Part shown: positions 23,065 through 32,068 of the stretch, piece by piece
Numbering within the stretch: position 1 is the stretch's first letter
Layout: every line of letters begins with the position of its first letter
Assembly: GCA_965662355.1 (NCBI GenBank)
Contig: CBFIHP010000033.1
Span: 1 to 40,139 of the forward strand
From: GCA-2683825 sp965662355
GTDB lineage: Bacteria; Planctomycetota; UBA1135; GCA-002686595
Direction: 5' to 3'
DNA length: 40,139 nt
Made by a program: the position numbers and the translations under genes
Notes under the pieces: model-generated
Databases searched by the model: none
What the model was told of the DNA's origin: nothing
Seen by the model: only the letters and a program-made list of their open reading frames with translations

Positions 23065-26016
23065 ATGCGCTCGAACGCTCCCCCCCAGTGGACATCGCTC
23101 CACCTACGTCGCCTGTCGATCGTTTTGTCCTCGATCGCGGTTCTCCTCGTCGGGGGATCCCTCCTCGTCACGGGGAAGGCCCTTTCCCCCCCGGGCTCGG
23201 GCAAGGTCCTATCGGCGGATCTCATCGCGCGTTCCCTGGCGGAGGCCGAAGCGCAGTCTTCCGATGGCAGCCTGCCGCTCGGGTTCCGTGTGTTGAGGGA
23301 ACTGTCGCATCCGGACGGTCAGCTGTATCCCTCGGATCTCTTGCTGACGCCCGAGGTTCTGAGCCGACTGGTCGGCTCGGGCATGGGCATGTTCCTGCGC
23401 GAGCATATCAGCACCGAATCGCAAGCGGCTTCGGCTGGGACGACGACGGTTTCCTTGCAGGGACTGAGGGACAACACGCTTTACGAAACGGGAGCGGGCG
23501 ATCTCAGCAGCGGCGCCGGCGCGAGCATTTTCTCAGGCCGCACGGGCTCGATGGCGGGCAATACCATTCGGCGGGCACTGCTCTCCTACGACGTCGCAGC
23601 CGGAATCCCCGGCGCGGCCACGATCCTGTCGGCCGAGATCGAGATGTTCTGTACGCGCTCGAACGGCGGCTCGCAGCCGGCGAGCTGGTATCGGGTGAGC
23701 TCCGACTGGGGCGAGGGCACATCGGATGCGGGTGACCCGGGAGGCGCAGGTGCACCGGCAACGCCGAACGACGCCACCTGGCTGCACACGTTCTACCCTT
23801 CGAGTTTCTGGGGCACGGTTGGCGGCGACTTCTCGGCGAGCATTTCGGCACAGACCAACGTTTCGGGCGTCGGCCCCTGGACCTGGACCTCGGCTCAGCT
23901 GGCGGCGGATGTTCTGGACATGCGCGACAGCCCCGGCACGAACTTCGGATGGGTCTTGCTCGGCAACGAGTCCAGCCTGAACACTTCCAAGCGCTTCGAC
24001 GGCAAGGGTTCGAGCAACCCCGGCACACGACCGGTTCTGCGCGTGACGGTTTCCGGCGTGGACCTCACGCCACCCTCGGTCACCTGGATCTTGCCGGCTT
24101 CGGGCACAATGTTGACGCCGGAAGCACCGGTGACGTTGCAGTGGAGCGCAAGCGATCCCTCGGGAGTTTCCTTCATCGATCTCCTGGCGTCGTACGACGG
24201 CGGCACGACGTTCTTTCCCTTCGCGGTCGGCCTCCCGGGCACCGAGACCAGCTATCAATGGACTCCGCCAACGCGACCGGGTCCAGTGGTGATTCGCCTC
24301 GCGTCGACCGACGGCGCCATGAACTCGGGCACCGAGGACCTTGCGGCCACGTTGCTGACGAGCATGAACTCGACCGTGGCTTCGACCATGCGCGACTTCG
24401 ACCAACCCGGCACCCAACCCTTCGAGCACGGACTCGACACACAGTCACCTCTCAACTGCTCCGCGTGTCACGGCGGCTATGACGATGAGACCGAACCGTT
24501 CTTCGGTTGGTCCGGTTCGATGATGGCCAATGCAGCACGCGATCCGCTCTTCGAAGCTTGCTTGGCGATCTCCGAGCAGGACGCGGAGGGCTCGGGCGAT
24601 CTCTGCTTGCGCTGCCATATACCCAAGGCCTGGTTGGAAGGCCGCTCCGTGCCAACCGACGGCTCGGCCGTGGAACCGGACGATCGAATCGGCGTTTCGT
24701 GTGACCACTGCCACCGCATGCTCGATCCCCAATACCAGGCTGGGGTCAGTCCAGCAGAGGATCAGGACATCATCGCCGGTCTTATCACGGGCCCGCCGAA
24801 CGATCCCGGCACCGGACGCTTCGTTCTCGATCCGGCCGGCACGCGTCGCGGTCCGTTCGACGACGCCGTCTGCGACCAGGTCGCACACCCCTTCCTGACC
24901 TCGCCCTATCACAACTCCTCGAAGATGTGCGGTACGTGTCACAACGTCAGCAACCCGAACTACGAATACAACGGGGCCGGATCCTACATACCGCTTTTCG
25001 ACCTCGAGACGGTCAACTTCGGGCACGGCTCGATTTTCCCGATCGAGCGCACGTACAGCGAGTGGCTCTTCAGTGACTACAACTCACCCGGTGGCGTATA
25101 CGCGCCCCAGTTCGGCGGCAACAAGGATTTCGTCTCGAGTTGCCAGGACTGCCACATGCGCGACACGACGGGCTCGGGCTGCAACCCCTCGCTCTTCCCG
25201 ACGGCCCCGGTGCGCGATGATCTGCCCATGCACGATCTCACGGGCGGCAACACCTGGATCCCCTCTCTGATAGATCAAATCTATCCGGGAGAAGTCGACC
25301 CCGTGGCCCTTGCAGCCACCATCGACCGCGCGCGTTACATGCTGCGCAACGCGGCCAAGCTCGAGAGCTTCTACGAAAACGGGCTGGTTCGCGTGCGGAT
25401 CACGAACGAAACAGGACACAAGCTACCGACGGGTTATCCCGAGGGCCGACGCATGTGGCTCAACGTGAAGTTCCTCGATGCATCCGGTCAGCTGGTCGGT
25501 GAATCGGGCGCCTATGACTTCGGTACTGCGGTCCTGACCGAGGACAGCGAGGCCAAGATCTACGAAGTCAAGCTGGGCCTCGACGACATCGCCTCCGCAC
25601 ATTCAGGCTTGCCCGCGGCAGAGTCCTTCCACTTCATCTTGAACAACATGACGTACAAGGACAACCGCATCCCGCCGCGCGGCTTCACGAACCTGAACTT
25701 TGCCCAGTTCGGCGGGCTCCCGGTCGGGTACTTCTATCCGAACGGTGCCTACTGGGACGATACGACGTACGACGTCCCCGAGGGAGCCACGCGCGCTATC
25801 GTGCGTTTGTACTACCAGACCACCAGCAAGGAATACATCGAGTTCCTGCGCGATGAGAACGTCACAAACTCCGCGGGGCAGGACATGTACGACCTGTGGG
25901 AGGCAAACGGCAAGTGCCCGCCGGAGCTGATGGCCCGCTCGGTATGCAACTTCAGGGATGTGGAGTTCGAAGTGCTACCGGGGACCCCGGGACCGGGACG
26001 TGGGATCACGAGGTAA
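23065..26016 (+). CDS. Secreted pentahaem cytochrome c with N-terminal DNRLRE and Ig-like domains
   Basis: About 983 residues from the ATG at 23065, with AGGA 4 nt upstream; a GTG at 23014 is possible. A signal anchor (SIVLSSIAVLLVGGSLLVTG) precedes a DNRLRE-like domain (about 125-335: LRDNTLYETGAGDLSSGAG, RRALLSYDV). An Ig-like domain follows (PPSVTWILPASGTML onwards). Five CxxCH haem motifs come next: CSACH at 465, CLRCH at 514, CDHCH at 546, CGTCH at 622 and CQDCH at 693. The tail has TGHKLPTGYPEGRRMWLNV, common in planctomycete multihaem proteins. It is probably an extracytoplasmic redox protein; electron partners are unknown and no enzyme family was recognised. Confidence 0.85.
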   Translation: MRSNAPPQWTSLHLRRLSIVLSSIAVLLVGGSLLVTGKALSPPGSGKVLSADLIARSLAEAEAQSSDGSLPLGFRVLRELSHPDGQLYPSDLLLTPEVLSRLVGSGMGMFLREHISTESQAASAGTTTVSLQGLRDNTLYETGAGDLSSGAGASIFSGRTGSMAGNTIRRALLSYDVAAGIPGAATILSAEIEMFCTRSNGGSQPASWYRVSSDWGEGTSDAGDPGGAGAPATPNDATWLHTFYPSSFWGTVGGDFSASISAQTNVSGVGPWTWTSAQLAADVLDMRDSPGTNFGWVLLGNESSLNTSKRFDGKGSSNPGTRPVLRVTVSGVDLTPPSVTWILPASGTMLTPEAPVTLQWSASDPSGVSFIDLLASYDGGTTFFPFAVGLPGTETSYQWTPPTRPGPVVIRLASTDGAMNSGTEDLAATLLTSMNSTVASTMRDFDQPGTQPFEHGLDTQSPLNCSACHGGYDDETEPFFGWSGSMMANAARDPLFEACLAISEQDAEGSGDLCLRCHIPKAWLEGRSVPTDGSAVEPDDRIGVSCDHCHRMLDPQYQAGVSPAEDQDIIAGLITGPPNDPGTGRFVLDPAGTRRGPFDDAVCDQVAHPFLTSPYHNSSKMCGTCHNVSNPNYEYNGAGSYIPLFDLETVNFGHGSIFPIERTYSEWLFSDYNSPGGVYAPQFGGNKDFVSSCQDCHMRDTTGSGCNPSLFPTAPVRDDLPMHDLTGGNTWIPSLIDQIYPGEVDPVALAATIDRARYMLRNAAKLESFYENGLVRVRITNETGHKLPTGYPEGRRMWLNVKFLDASGQLVGESGAYDFGTAVLTEDSEAKIYEVKLGLDDIASAHSGLPAAESFHFILNNMTYKDNRIPPRGFTNLNFAQFGGLPVGYFYPNGAYWDDTTYDVPEGATRAIVRLYYQTTSKEYIEFLRDENVTNSAGQDMYDLWEANGKCPPELMARSVCNFRDVEFEVLPGTPGPGRGITR

Positions 26017-26258
26017 CCGCGCTTAGGCGTCGGCTCTGGAGGGCGAGACTTCCGGAATCATGCTCGCCCTATCCTACGTGGATCGAGCCCGTCCAGCCGG
26101 CGAGGGCTTCTGGGTCCGTACGCAATCTTCGTGCAGCCTTTTTCGCAACCGACACCCTCACCCGACACAACCCGAGCGTTCAAAAGGGCGAACGCGAGCG
26201 AATCAAGGTGACCTCAACGCCTGCTCTGGAATAGGGTGTTTGGAACGGAGAACGCCCA

Positions 26259-26747
26259 ATGCTGCGCACGCTCATCATCGTCCTATCCACATTCGCCCTG
26301 GCTCTCTCTGCCGAGGGCCAGCAATGCCCGTTCTCGGGGATCACGCTCAACGGCTTCGGCACCGGCACGGGGACCTGCGCGGATAGTGTCCTGAACGCTA
26401 GCCTCGATACGAGCGCTTGCCGCGTCGACTTCGACTTCCAGCCGGAACCGTTCATCTGCGGCAACGTCTTCCTGTCCCAGAACATCCTGCTGGTCGGCGC
26501 GAGCCCGCTTCCGCAACCCTTCGCCTTGTCGAATCCGTTCCTTCCTGGAAGCAACCTGTACGTAGCCCCGGTACAGGCCTTCGGCCCCTTCCCCGGCGGC
26601 AAGGCCTCACTGCCAGTGCCACCGGAGGCCATTCTGATCGGGCAATCGCTGACCTTCCAGAGCGTACCGTTCTACTTCAGCACCATCCCCTTCCCGGGAC
26701 ACACCGAAATCGGCACGTCGACCGGCCTGACGGTCACCCTCAATTGA
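26259..26747 (+). CDS. Small secreted protein, unknown function
   Basis: This 162-residue protein has a signal peptide (LRTLIIVLSTFALALSAEG) and a beta-rich mature part with four cysteines (QQCPFSG, GTCADSV, SACRVDFDF, FICGNV) that could make two disulfides. The later part is proline/phenylalanine-rich (PLPQPFALSNPFLPGSN, FGPFPGGKA). I do not recognise the family. GGAG lies 10 nt before the ATG and TAGGGT about 21 nt before it. The 242 bp upstream hold no supported gene, only a 7-bp stem hairpin (GGGCGAG with CTCGCCC). Confidence 0.65.
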   Translation: MLRTLIIVLSTFALALSAEGQQCPFSGITLNGFGTGTGTCADSVLNASLDTSACRVDFDFQPEPFICGNVFLSQNILLVGASPLPQPFALSNPFLPGSNLYVAPVQAFGPFPGGKASLPVPPEAILIGQSLTFQSVPFYFSTIPFPGHTEIGTSTGLTVTLN

Positions 26748-26806
26748 CGCAGCGCACCGTCTGCGCAGGGTCGAAAACCACGGGACGACGCTAGGCTAGC
26801 GTTCCC

Positions 26807-29032
26807 ATGATGGGACTTGCTTGCTACTTCGCGTTGATGTGCGTGGCCTTCGCGGCACAGTCGCCGGTCGAGGCCCCCGCGGTCGATGAGATTCAAGAGT
26901 GGATACCCCGCTCGCGCTTGAGGGTTCTTCACCGCATCGGCACGGATCTGGCCAAGCTGGGGCGCGAGGAGGAAGTCACCACGCTGGCGGAGGTGTTGCG
27001 GCGCCTGGGAGAGACCCAGGAAGGCCTGGCTCGTTTCCAAGCTAACTTGGCGAAGCACCTGGAGGGCGAGCCGGGATCGTTGCGACATTCGTCCGCACTC
27101 ATCACGCGCCTCGAGAAGGAAACGGAACGTCTGAGCAAGTCGCTCGCGAAGATGCCCCAGGCGTTGCGCACACAAGTCGCCGAGACTTTGCTGTTGCTGG
27201 ATGCACAAAACGCATCTGCCAACATGTCGCTGTGGCACGTCCGCAGTCCAGATGGTCAATGGGCCCGCCCGAACCTGCTGGCACTGGATGAAGGGCGCCG
27301 CCGCTTGAGCCTGCGGGTGCAGGAAGCGCGCGCCCTCGCCTTCGGCATCGATCTGAAGCCGAGCTCGCTAACGGCCGTGCGCAACCTATACGGCGAAGGG
27401 CGAAGCGTTTCCGCCCATGGCATCACACTGCACGGTGCGCAGAGCGAGCAGAAGTTGCGCCGTATCTTGCACGGGGTCTTACAAGGACTGGCTCTGTCGG
27501 AAGCCATGCGCGGAAAGCCCCTGGCCGTGCCCGACCTGTCGCGCGAACATGAGTTCCTGCTCCTGGACTCGCGCAGCCGATTCGAGTCCGCCCTGACCGA
27601 AGCGGTCGAGAACCTGGGTCTCTCCTTCTCGGATGTGGCCGAAATCGAGAGCACGAACCAGCTGTCGTTCCAGGACAAGCGCGGCTGGCGTACGAGCACG
27701 TGGCGCCCGGAGGCAGCGTATCAGTCCTTCCTTCTGTGGATGATCCTGCGCGAGATTCTTGGAGACGGGACGCAGCCTTGCCTGGCCGCGGGGCACATGA
27801 ACTGGATCACGCTCGCGCTGTACGGAACGACGCTGCCCAACGTCATGTGGTTGGACCCACATGCCAATCAGCGCACGCTGACCAAAGGCCTGCGGCTGGA
27901 CGGACGTGCGGTTTGGCGCTCGGCTCAGCGCGGCTTGTACGGGTGTCGTTCCTGGATGATCGAACGCGTGCGCCGCAACGAGGACCCGCCCTGGTGGAAA
28001 GCCATGGTCGATCAACTGGGCAAGATCCAGAACGACGTCCTCTTCAAGACGACCCTCGTGCACGAGTATCTCGCATGTTCGAATCAGCTTGCCTCGCTGC
28101 TCGAGGCCACGCGCGCCGAAGACGAGCGCGTCCGAGCTTTCGAGGCCGCTCTGGAAACGGACTTGCCCACCTTCGAGGAGCGCTGGGGTCAGTGGCTTCT
28201 CGGATCGCGCGACGGGCTGGTACAGCGCTTGACACTGCTTTCGCAAACAGAAGGCAGTGCGTCTGAAGGGCAGGCCACGAAGAACATGGTCCGCGCACTG
28301 AACAAGGTACGGGCCATGGCCTTTCGAAACCAACCGGTCGAATTCGAGCAAGTCGTCGAAACGCCGGAACTCAACGCGGGCGCACGGGCCCATGCCCGAT
28401 ACCTACGCCAGAACGAAGAGCAGAAGTATCTCTGGCCCGACGCGCACGAGGAGTACATCGATCGCCCAGGCTTCACCCCGGAGGGTGCACGGGCAGGCCT
28501 GAACTCGGTGATCGCCTTCACGGGTTCCCCCGATAGCGCGATGCGCCAGTGGATGGGCACCTTCTACCACCGACTCCCGCTGCTCGATCCCAGCGTGTTC
28601 GCCATCGGATTCGCCAGCGTGGAGCGAATCGATGTCCTGGACTGCCGGTCCCTACGCGCGCCCCTCGAGCGCGACCACTGGATCCCTTGGCCGGCAGACA
28701 GACTCACGAGGGTCCCGCGCAAGTTCCAGCCCGAGTTCCCGAATCCGGTGCCGGGTAGCTCCCAGGAATCCCTCGGCTATCCCATCACGCTACAGGTCTT
28801 CCGCGCCCAGGGGCGGGACGCGCTCGAGATTCGCATGAGCTTGGAGATCGAGAACAAGAAGCCCGTGGAATGTCACTTTCTGTCTCCGGACCAGGCCCTT
28901 TTCGAGGAACTGGTCCCGCCGAACGCCTGGTGTCTCATTCCAAAAGAGCACCTGAAGGCGGCCACCGGCTATGTCGTGAAGGTGCAATCCCAGACGCATT
29001 CGTTCTCCTGGAGCTTCCGGACGGAGCGCTGA
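26807..29032 (+). CDS. Large secreted protein with C-terminal CAP/SCP-like domain
   Basis: This 741-residue protein has a weak signal peptide (GLACYFALMCVAFA). The N-terminal part (about 60-130) is helical and probably coiled. The middle (about 190-500) is not recognised. From about 525 there is a CAP domain: ELNAGARAHARYLRQNE, DAHEEYIDRPGFTPEGA, SVIAF and MRQWMGTFYHRLPLLDPSV. The conserved HEE and FYHRLPLL segments match the bacterial SCP-like form. The end has an Ig-like strand pattern. CAP proteins are extracellular, and their biochemical role varies. A TAGGCT hexamer is 9 nt before the ATG with no RBS. A hairpin follows the stop. Confidence 0.72.
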   Translation: MMGLACYFALMCVAFAAQSPVEAPAVDEIQEWIPRSRLRVLHRIGTDLAKLGREEEVTTLAEVLRRLGETQEGLARFQANLAKHLEGEPGSLRHSSALITRLEKETERLSKSLAKMPQALRTQVAETLLLLDAQNASANMSLWHVRSPDGQWARPNLLALDEGRRRLSLRVQEARALAFGIDLKPSSLTAVRNLYGEGRSVSAHGITLHGAQSEQKLRRILHGVLQGLALSEAMRGKPLAVPDLSREHEFLLLDSRSRFESALTEAVENLGLSFSDVAEIESTNQLSFQDKRGWRTSTWRPEAAYQSFLLWMILREILGDGTQPCLAAGHMNWITLALYGTTLPNVMWLDPHANQRTLTKGLRLDGRAVWRSAQRGLYGCRSWMIERVRRNEDPPWWKAMVDQLGKIQNDVLFKTTLVHEYLACSNQLASLLEATRAEDERVRAFEAALETDLPTFEERWGQWLLGSRDGLVQRLTLLSQTEGSASEGQATKNMVRALNKVRAMAFRNQPVEFEQVVETPELNAGARAHARYLRQNEEQKYLWPDAHEEYIDRPGFTPEGARAGLNSVIAFTGSPDSAMRQWMGTFYHRLPLLDPSVFAIGFASVERIDVLDCRSLRAPLERDHWIPWPADRLTRVPRKFQPEFPNPVPGSSQESLGYPITLQVFRAQGRDALEIRMSLEIENKKPVECHFLSPDQALFEELVPPNAWCLIPKEHLKAATGYVVKVQSQTHSFSWSFRTER

Positions 29033-29041
29033 CGCACGAAA

Positions 29042-29073
29042 CCAGGGTTTCGCGAGGTTTCTGAAACCCCTGG
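29042..29073 (+). terminator. Hairpin after the CAP-domain gene
   Basis: CCAGGGTTTC (29042-29051) pairs with GAAACCCCTGG (29063-29073) with a single bulged C and an 11-nt loop, starting 9 nt after the stop codon. It has no T tract, so it may be a weak terminator or an mRNA-end hairpin. Confidence 0.4.
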
Positions 29074-29169
29074 GCAAGCCGTCCGGCAATCAATGGGGTG
29101 GCGTTCCGACGCCCTGTGCCCCGTGAAGAAACAGCCTGTGCAATACTGGTTCTAGCGAGAGTGTCCCCT

Positions 29170-31086
29170 ATGAGCCTCCCCAGCCTCATCCGTCGTCCCA
29201 CCCTACGTACCGCATTGGGACTGCTCTCTCTGTTTGCCCCGATGGGGTTGGCCCGCTCCCAGGCCGAACCGCCGCACAACTACAAAGGTTTCGCCTCGCA
29301 GTACGCCTGGAATCCCACGCTCGGAGCCGGGGAACCGTTCAAGAACGTGCTGGCGGGTCGCTACACCAACGACGTGCTCCTGGATATCGTGGTTCAAAAA
29401 GGAGGGCAACTCGTCTTCTTGAGCGATCCGTCACAGGAGTACTTCTATGGCAGCTTCGGTAACGAAACGCTCGATGCGGTGCGCTGGCCCCAGGATCCCT
29501 TGATCAGAACGGACAGACTCATCGCCAGCGAACTCGGACAGATTGCGGTGTACGGCTGGGATGATTCCGGCGCACCCGAACCGGGCATGCCGATCCCTGG
29601 GTTGGCTCCCGCGGCGTTGGGGTTGGATCTCGCAGTCGATCCCGTTGGCGGGGCCACGTTCCTCGGGATGCTCCACGCCGATGGTCAAACGATCACCTAC
29701 GGCGAGCTCTCCCTCGGTGCTTGCGTCGGCTGCTTCTCGCCGGTCCTGTCTCTTGGTCTCGGCGAGCCCGTCGTCGAGTGGGAACTCTTTCAGTGGGACG
29801 GATTGGCCGGGCTCGAGCTCCTGGTGCATACGACAACCGAGTTCCGTGTCATCGACTCCACGGGGCTCGACCTCACCGCACCCCTTGCAGCACAGGATGT
29901 GAAGTCGATCCTGGGTCGCTTCTTCGACCCGGCATTGGGCGTGGATCGAGGGCTGTGGTACGCGGAGTTGAATCCGATTCCGGAGTTCATCGGCATCGTC
30001 TTCGACAATCGCTATCCCGACCTCGAGCCTCCGATCTCGTTCGGCACGCTGGACACGGGGCACTTCGGGTTCATGGACTACAACTCCGACGGCCGTTTGG
30101 ACGTGTGGTTCCCGACCGAAACGACGGGGCAAGCCATCCTGCTCTATGGACAGAACAGCCCCACCTTTCCGTTCGAGCAGAGCTTCGGCCTCGATCTCGA
30201 GCAAAGCACGCTCTTCGAGCTGGGTGGGGATCCCGCGAGCGGCATCGCGAACACGCTTAGCTCCATTGGTGATACCGGTGACTTCGACCTGGATGGGGAC
30301 ACCGACTTCTTCTTCGTTTCAGACGATCACCAGCACCTCAATTTCGTGCGCGGGGACGTCAACAGCGAAGACCTGTACGGACCGTCTCTTCGCTCGTTCA
30401 GCTTCACCGAAACCGGCGGCGAGGGAGGCGGCTCTCCCGAATACGAATTCACGCTGGAGGTGGGAATCCCCTTCCCAACGCATCCGCGCTTGCCGAACGG
30501 ATCGTCGATCTTGAAGCGCATGGAGATCGCCNNNNNNNNNNNNNNNNNNNNNNNNNNNNNNNNNNNNNNNNNNNNNNNNNNNNNNNNNNNNNNNNNNNNN
30601 NNNNNNNNNNNNNNNNNNNNNNNNNNNNNCGTCCACTTCCAGGCCGAACCCGGGGCGAGCATCAATCCCGCGCCGCGGCTGGTGTTCTCCCATCCGCTGC
30701 CAGTGACGGCCTTCCCCACCGACCGGACGGGAGTGGACCAAGCCCAAGCTGGCCCAACGTCCCTGGGCGAACACGATGCCGGCGACTTCGCGCCGGACGG
30801 ACCGACCTATCCCGGCATCGGCCCCTCGGAGTTCGTCGTACTCGAGCTTCCCATCTCCGGCGATCCGGACGGTGCGGTGTATCAATTCCGCTTCCGGCTG
30901 CTGGATAGTAATGATGTTCAGGTCGGCCCGGGCCACGTGCAGTACTTCACGAACGACTTCACGTCCCAGGAGCTGCTAAGCAACGAGTACGACCCCTGGG
31001 GCGACCAGAGTCATCTCGACCCCGAAAACGGATTTGGTTTCCACCGCAGGGGTGGCCTGGGTGGTTATTGCGCCACCTGCCCGTAG
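29170..31086 (+). CDS. Secreted FG-GAP/VCBS-like beta-propeller protein, with gap
   Basis: About 638 residues counting the 98-N gap, which keeps the frame. The ATG at 29170 gives a signal peptide (TLRTALGLLSLFAPMGLARS); an in-frame start at 29098 adds an unlikely leader. Repeats with D-x-D-x-D-G-x-x-D calcium loops are seen (FMDYNSDGRLDVWFP, DTGDFDLDGDTDFFFVSDD), typical of FG-GAP/VCBS propellers. The C-terminal part has an Ig-like beta domain (FVVLELPISGDPDGAVYQF) and ends near GGYCATCP. It is probably an exported binding or adhesion protein. No enzyme signature was seen, and the gapped section cannot be judged. Confidence 0.7.
   Translation: MSLPSLIRRPTLRTALGLLSLFAPMGLARSQAEPPHNYKGFASQYAWNPTLGAGEPFKNVLAGRYTNDVLLDIVVQKGGQLVFLSDPSQEYFYGSFGNETLDAVRWPQDPLIRTDRLIASELGQIAVYGWDDSGAPEPGMPIPGLAPAALGLDLAVDPVGGATFLGMLHADGQTITYGELSLGACVGCFSPVLSLGLGEPVVEWELFQWDGLAGLELLVHTTTEFRVIDSTGLDLTAPLAAQDVKSILGRFFDPALGVDRGLWYAELNPIPEFIGIVFDNRYPDLEPPISFGTLDTGHFGFMDYNSDGRLDVWFPTETTGQAILLYGQNSPTFPFEQSFGLDLEQSTLFELGGDPASGIANTLSSIGDTGDFDLDGDTDFFFVSDDHQHLNFVRGDVNSEDLYGPSLRSFSFTETGGEGGGSPEYEFTLEVGIPFPTHPRLPNGSSILKRMEIAXXXXXXXXXXXXXXXXXXXXXXXXXXXXXXXXXVHFQAEPGASINPAPRLVFSHPLPVTAFPTDRTGVDQAQAGPTSLGEHDAGDFAPDGPTYPGIGPSEFVVLELPISGDPDGAVYQFRFRLLDSNDVQVGPGHVQYFTNDFTSQELLSNEYDPWGDQSHLDPENGFGFHRRGGLGGYCATCP
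30532..30629. other. Assembly gap (98 N)
   Basis: A run of 98 ambiguous bases inside the FG-GAP-like gene. The frame is the same on both sides. Confidence 0.95.
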
Positions 31087-31182
31087 TCGGCCGATACTTA
31101 GACGGTATCCCTTTCGCACCTGAGACCTCGCGGGCCGTTGCGGGTTACGCGATAATACAACCTGGTGCATAATCGCCTGTCT

Positions 31183-32007
31183 ATGCGGCTTTTTTCGAGA
31201 GCACTCGCGTTCGCGGCATTCCTTTCGATCACGGGCTGGAGTGCCTCCGCGCAAGACTTCAGGGTCCTGGTTTTCAGCAAGACCGTGGGCTTTCGACACT
31301 CCTCCATCGCCGATGGAACAGCCCTGGTTCAGAACCTGGGCGCTGCAAACAACTTCGCTGTCGATGTCACCGAGAACGCGAACGACTTCACGCTGAGCAA
31401 CCTCCTGCGTTATCGAGTCGTGGTCTGGCTGAACACGACCGGGGATGTTCTCGATGCGAGCCAGGAGACCGCTTTCGAAGCCTACATTCACTCGGGGCGC
31501 GGCTACGTAGGCTTGCACTCCGCCACGGACACCGAGTACGGCTGGCCCTTCTATGGAGAACTGATCGGCGGCAACGCCTGGTTCCTGAACCACCCGAACA
31601 TCCAATCGGCTCAGCTGAACGTCGAGGACCACTCCCACCCCTCGACGGCGCACCTTCCTGGCGGCGGCACGTTCACCGACGAGTGGTACAACTTCCGGGC
31701 CAACCCCCGGCCCTTCGTCGATGTGCTCGTGTCGATCGACGAGTCAAGCTATTCGGGCGGGAACATGGGCGATCACCCGATGACCTGGTGCCACGAGTTC
31801 GAAGGTGGTCGGTCGTGGTACACGGCCTTGGGGCACCGAACGGAAGCCTATCTATCGCCTGCCTTTCAGCAGCACCTCTTGGGTGGAATCCTGTGGGCAT
31901 CAGAGGGCGTTCTTCCCGCGCCGGCGCTGCCACCCGTGGGGCTCCTGGTTCTGATCCTGGCCGTCGCCGGCATGGGCGTGGTCAAGCTCAGGCGCAGCGA
32001 ACGATGA
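31183..32007 (+). CDS. Secreted ThuA-like domain protein with C-terminal sorting tail
   Basis: About 274 residues from the ATG at 31183; a GTG at 31165 is in frame but less likely. Signal peptide MRLFSRALAFAAFLSITGWS is followed by a ThuA/glutamine-amidotransferase-like fold: RVLVFSKTVGFRHSSI, DFTLSNLLRYRVVVWLNTTG, GYVGLHSATDTEY, FTDEWYNFR, HPMTWCHEFEGGRSWYTALG and LLGGILWA. Such proteins are frequent in planctomycetes and are linked by family to sugar-related functions that remain poorly defined. The last 31 residues (LPAPALPPVGLLVLILAVAG then MGVVKLRRSER) form a proline/glycine motif, membrane helix and basic tail, like the tail of the protein at 19260-19985. Confidence 0.83.
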   Translation: MRLFSRALAFAAFLSITGWSASAQDFRVLVFSKTVGFRHSSIADGTALVQNLGAANNFAVDVTENANDFTLSNLLRYRVVVWLNTTGDVLDASQETAFEAYIHSGRGYVGLHSATDTEYGWPFYGELIGGNAWFLNHPNIQSAQLNVEDHSHPSTAHLPGGGTFTDEWYNFRANPRPFVDVLVSIDESSYSGGNMGDHPMTWCHEFEGGRSWYTALGHRTEAYLSPAFQQHLLGGILWASEGVLPAPALPPVGLLVLILAVAGMGVVKLRRSER

Positions 32008-32068
32008 TCGCCAGATGAACTCAACGAACTCGGTGAATACGGAACGTCACCGGCGGTAGGCTGGGCCC

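Noticed and set aside
26060..26386. Plus-strand 108-codon open frame
   Set aside because: It overlaps the signal peptide of the secreted gene at 26259 in another frame and its product is basic and unstructured.
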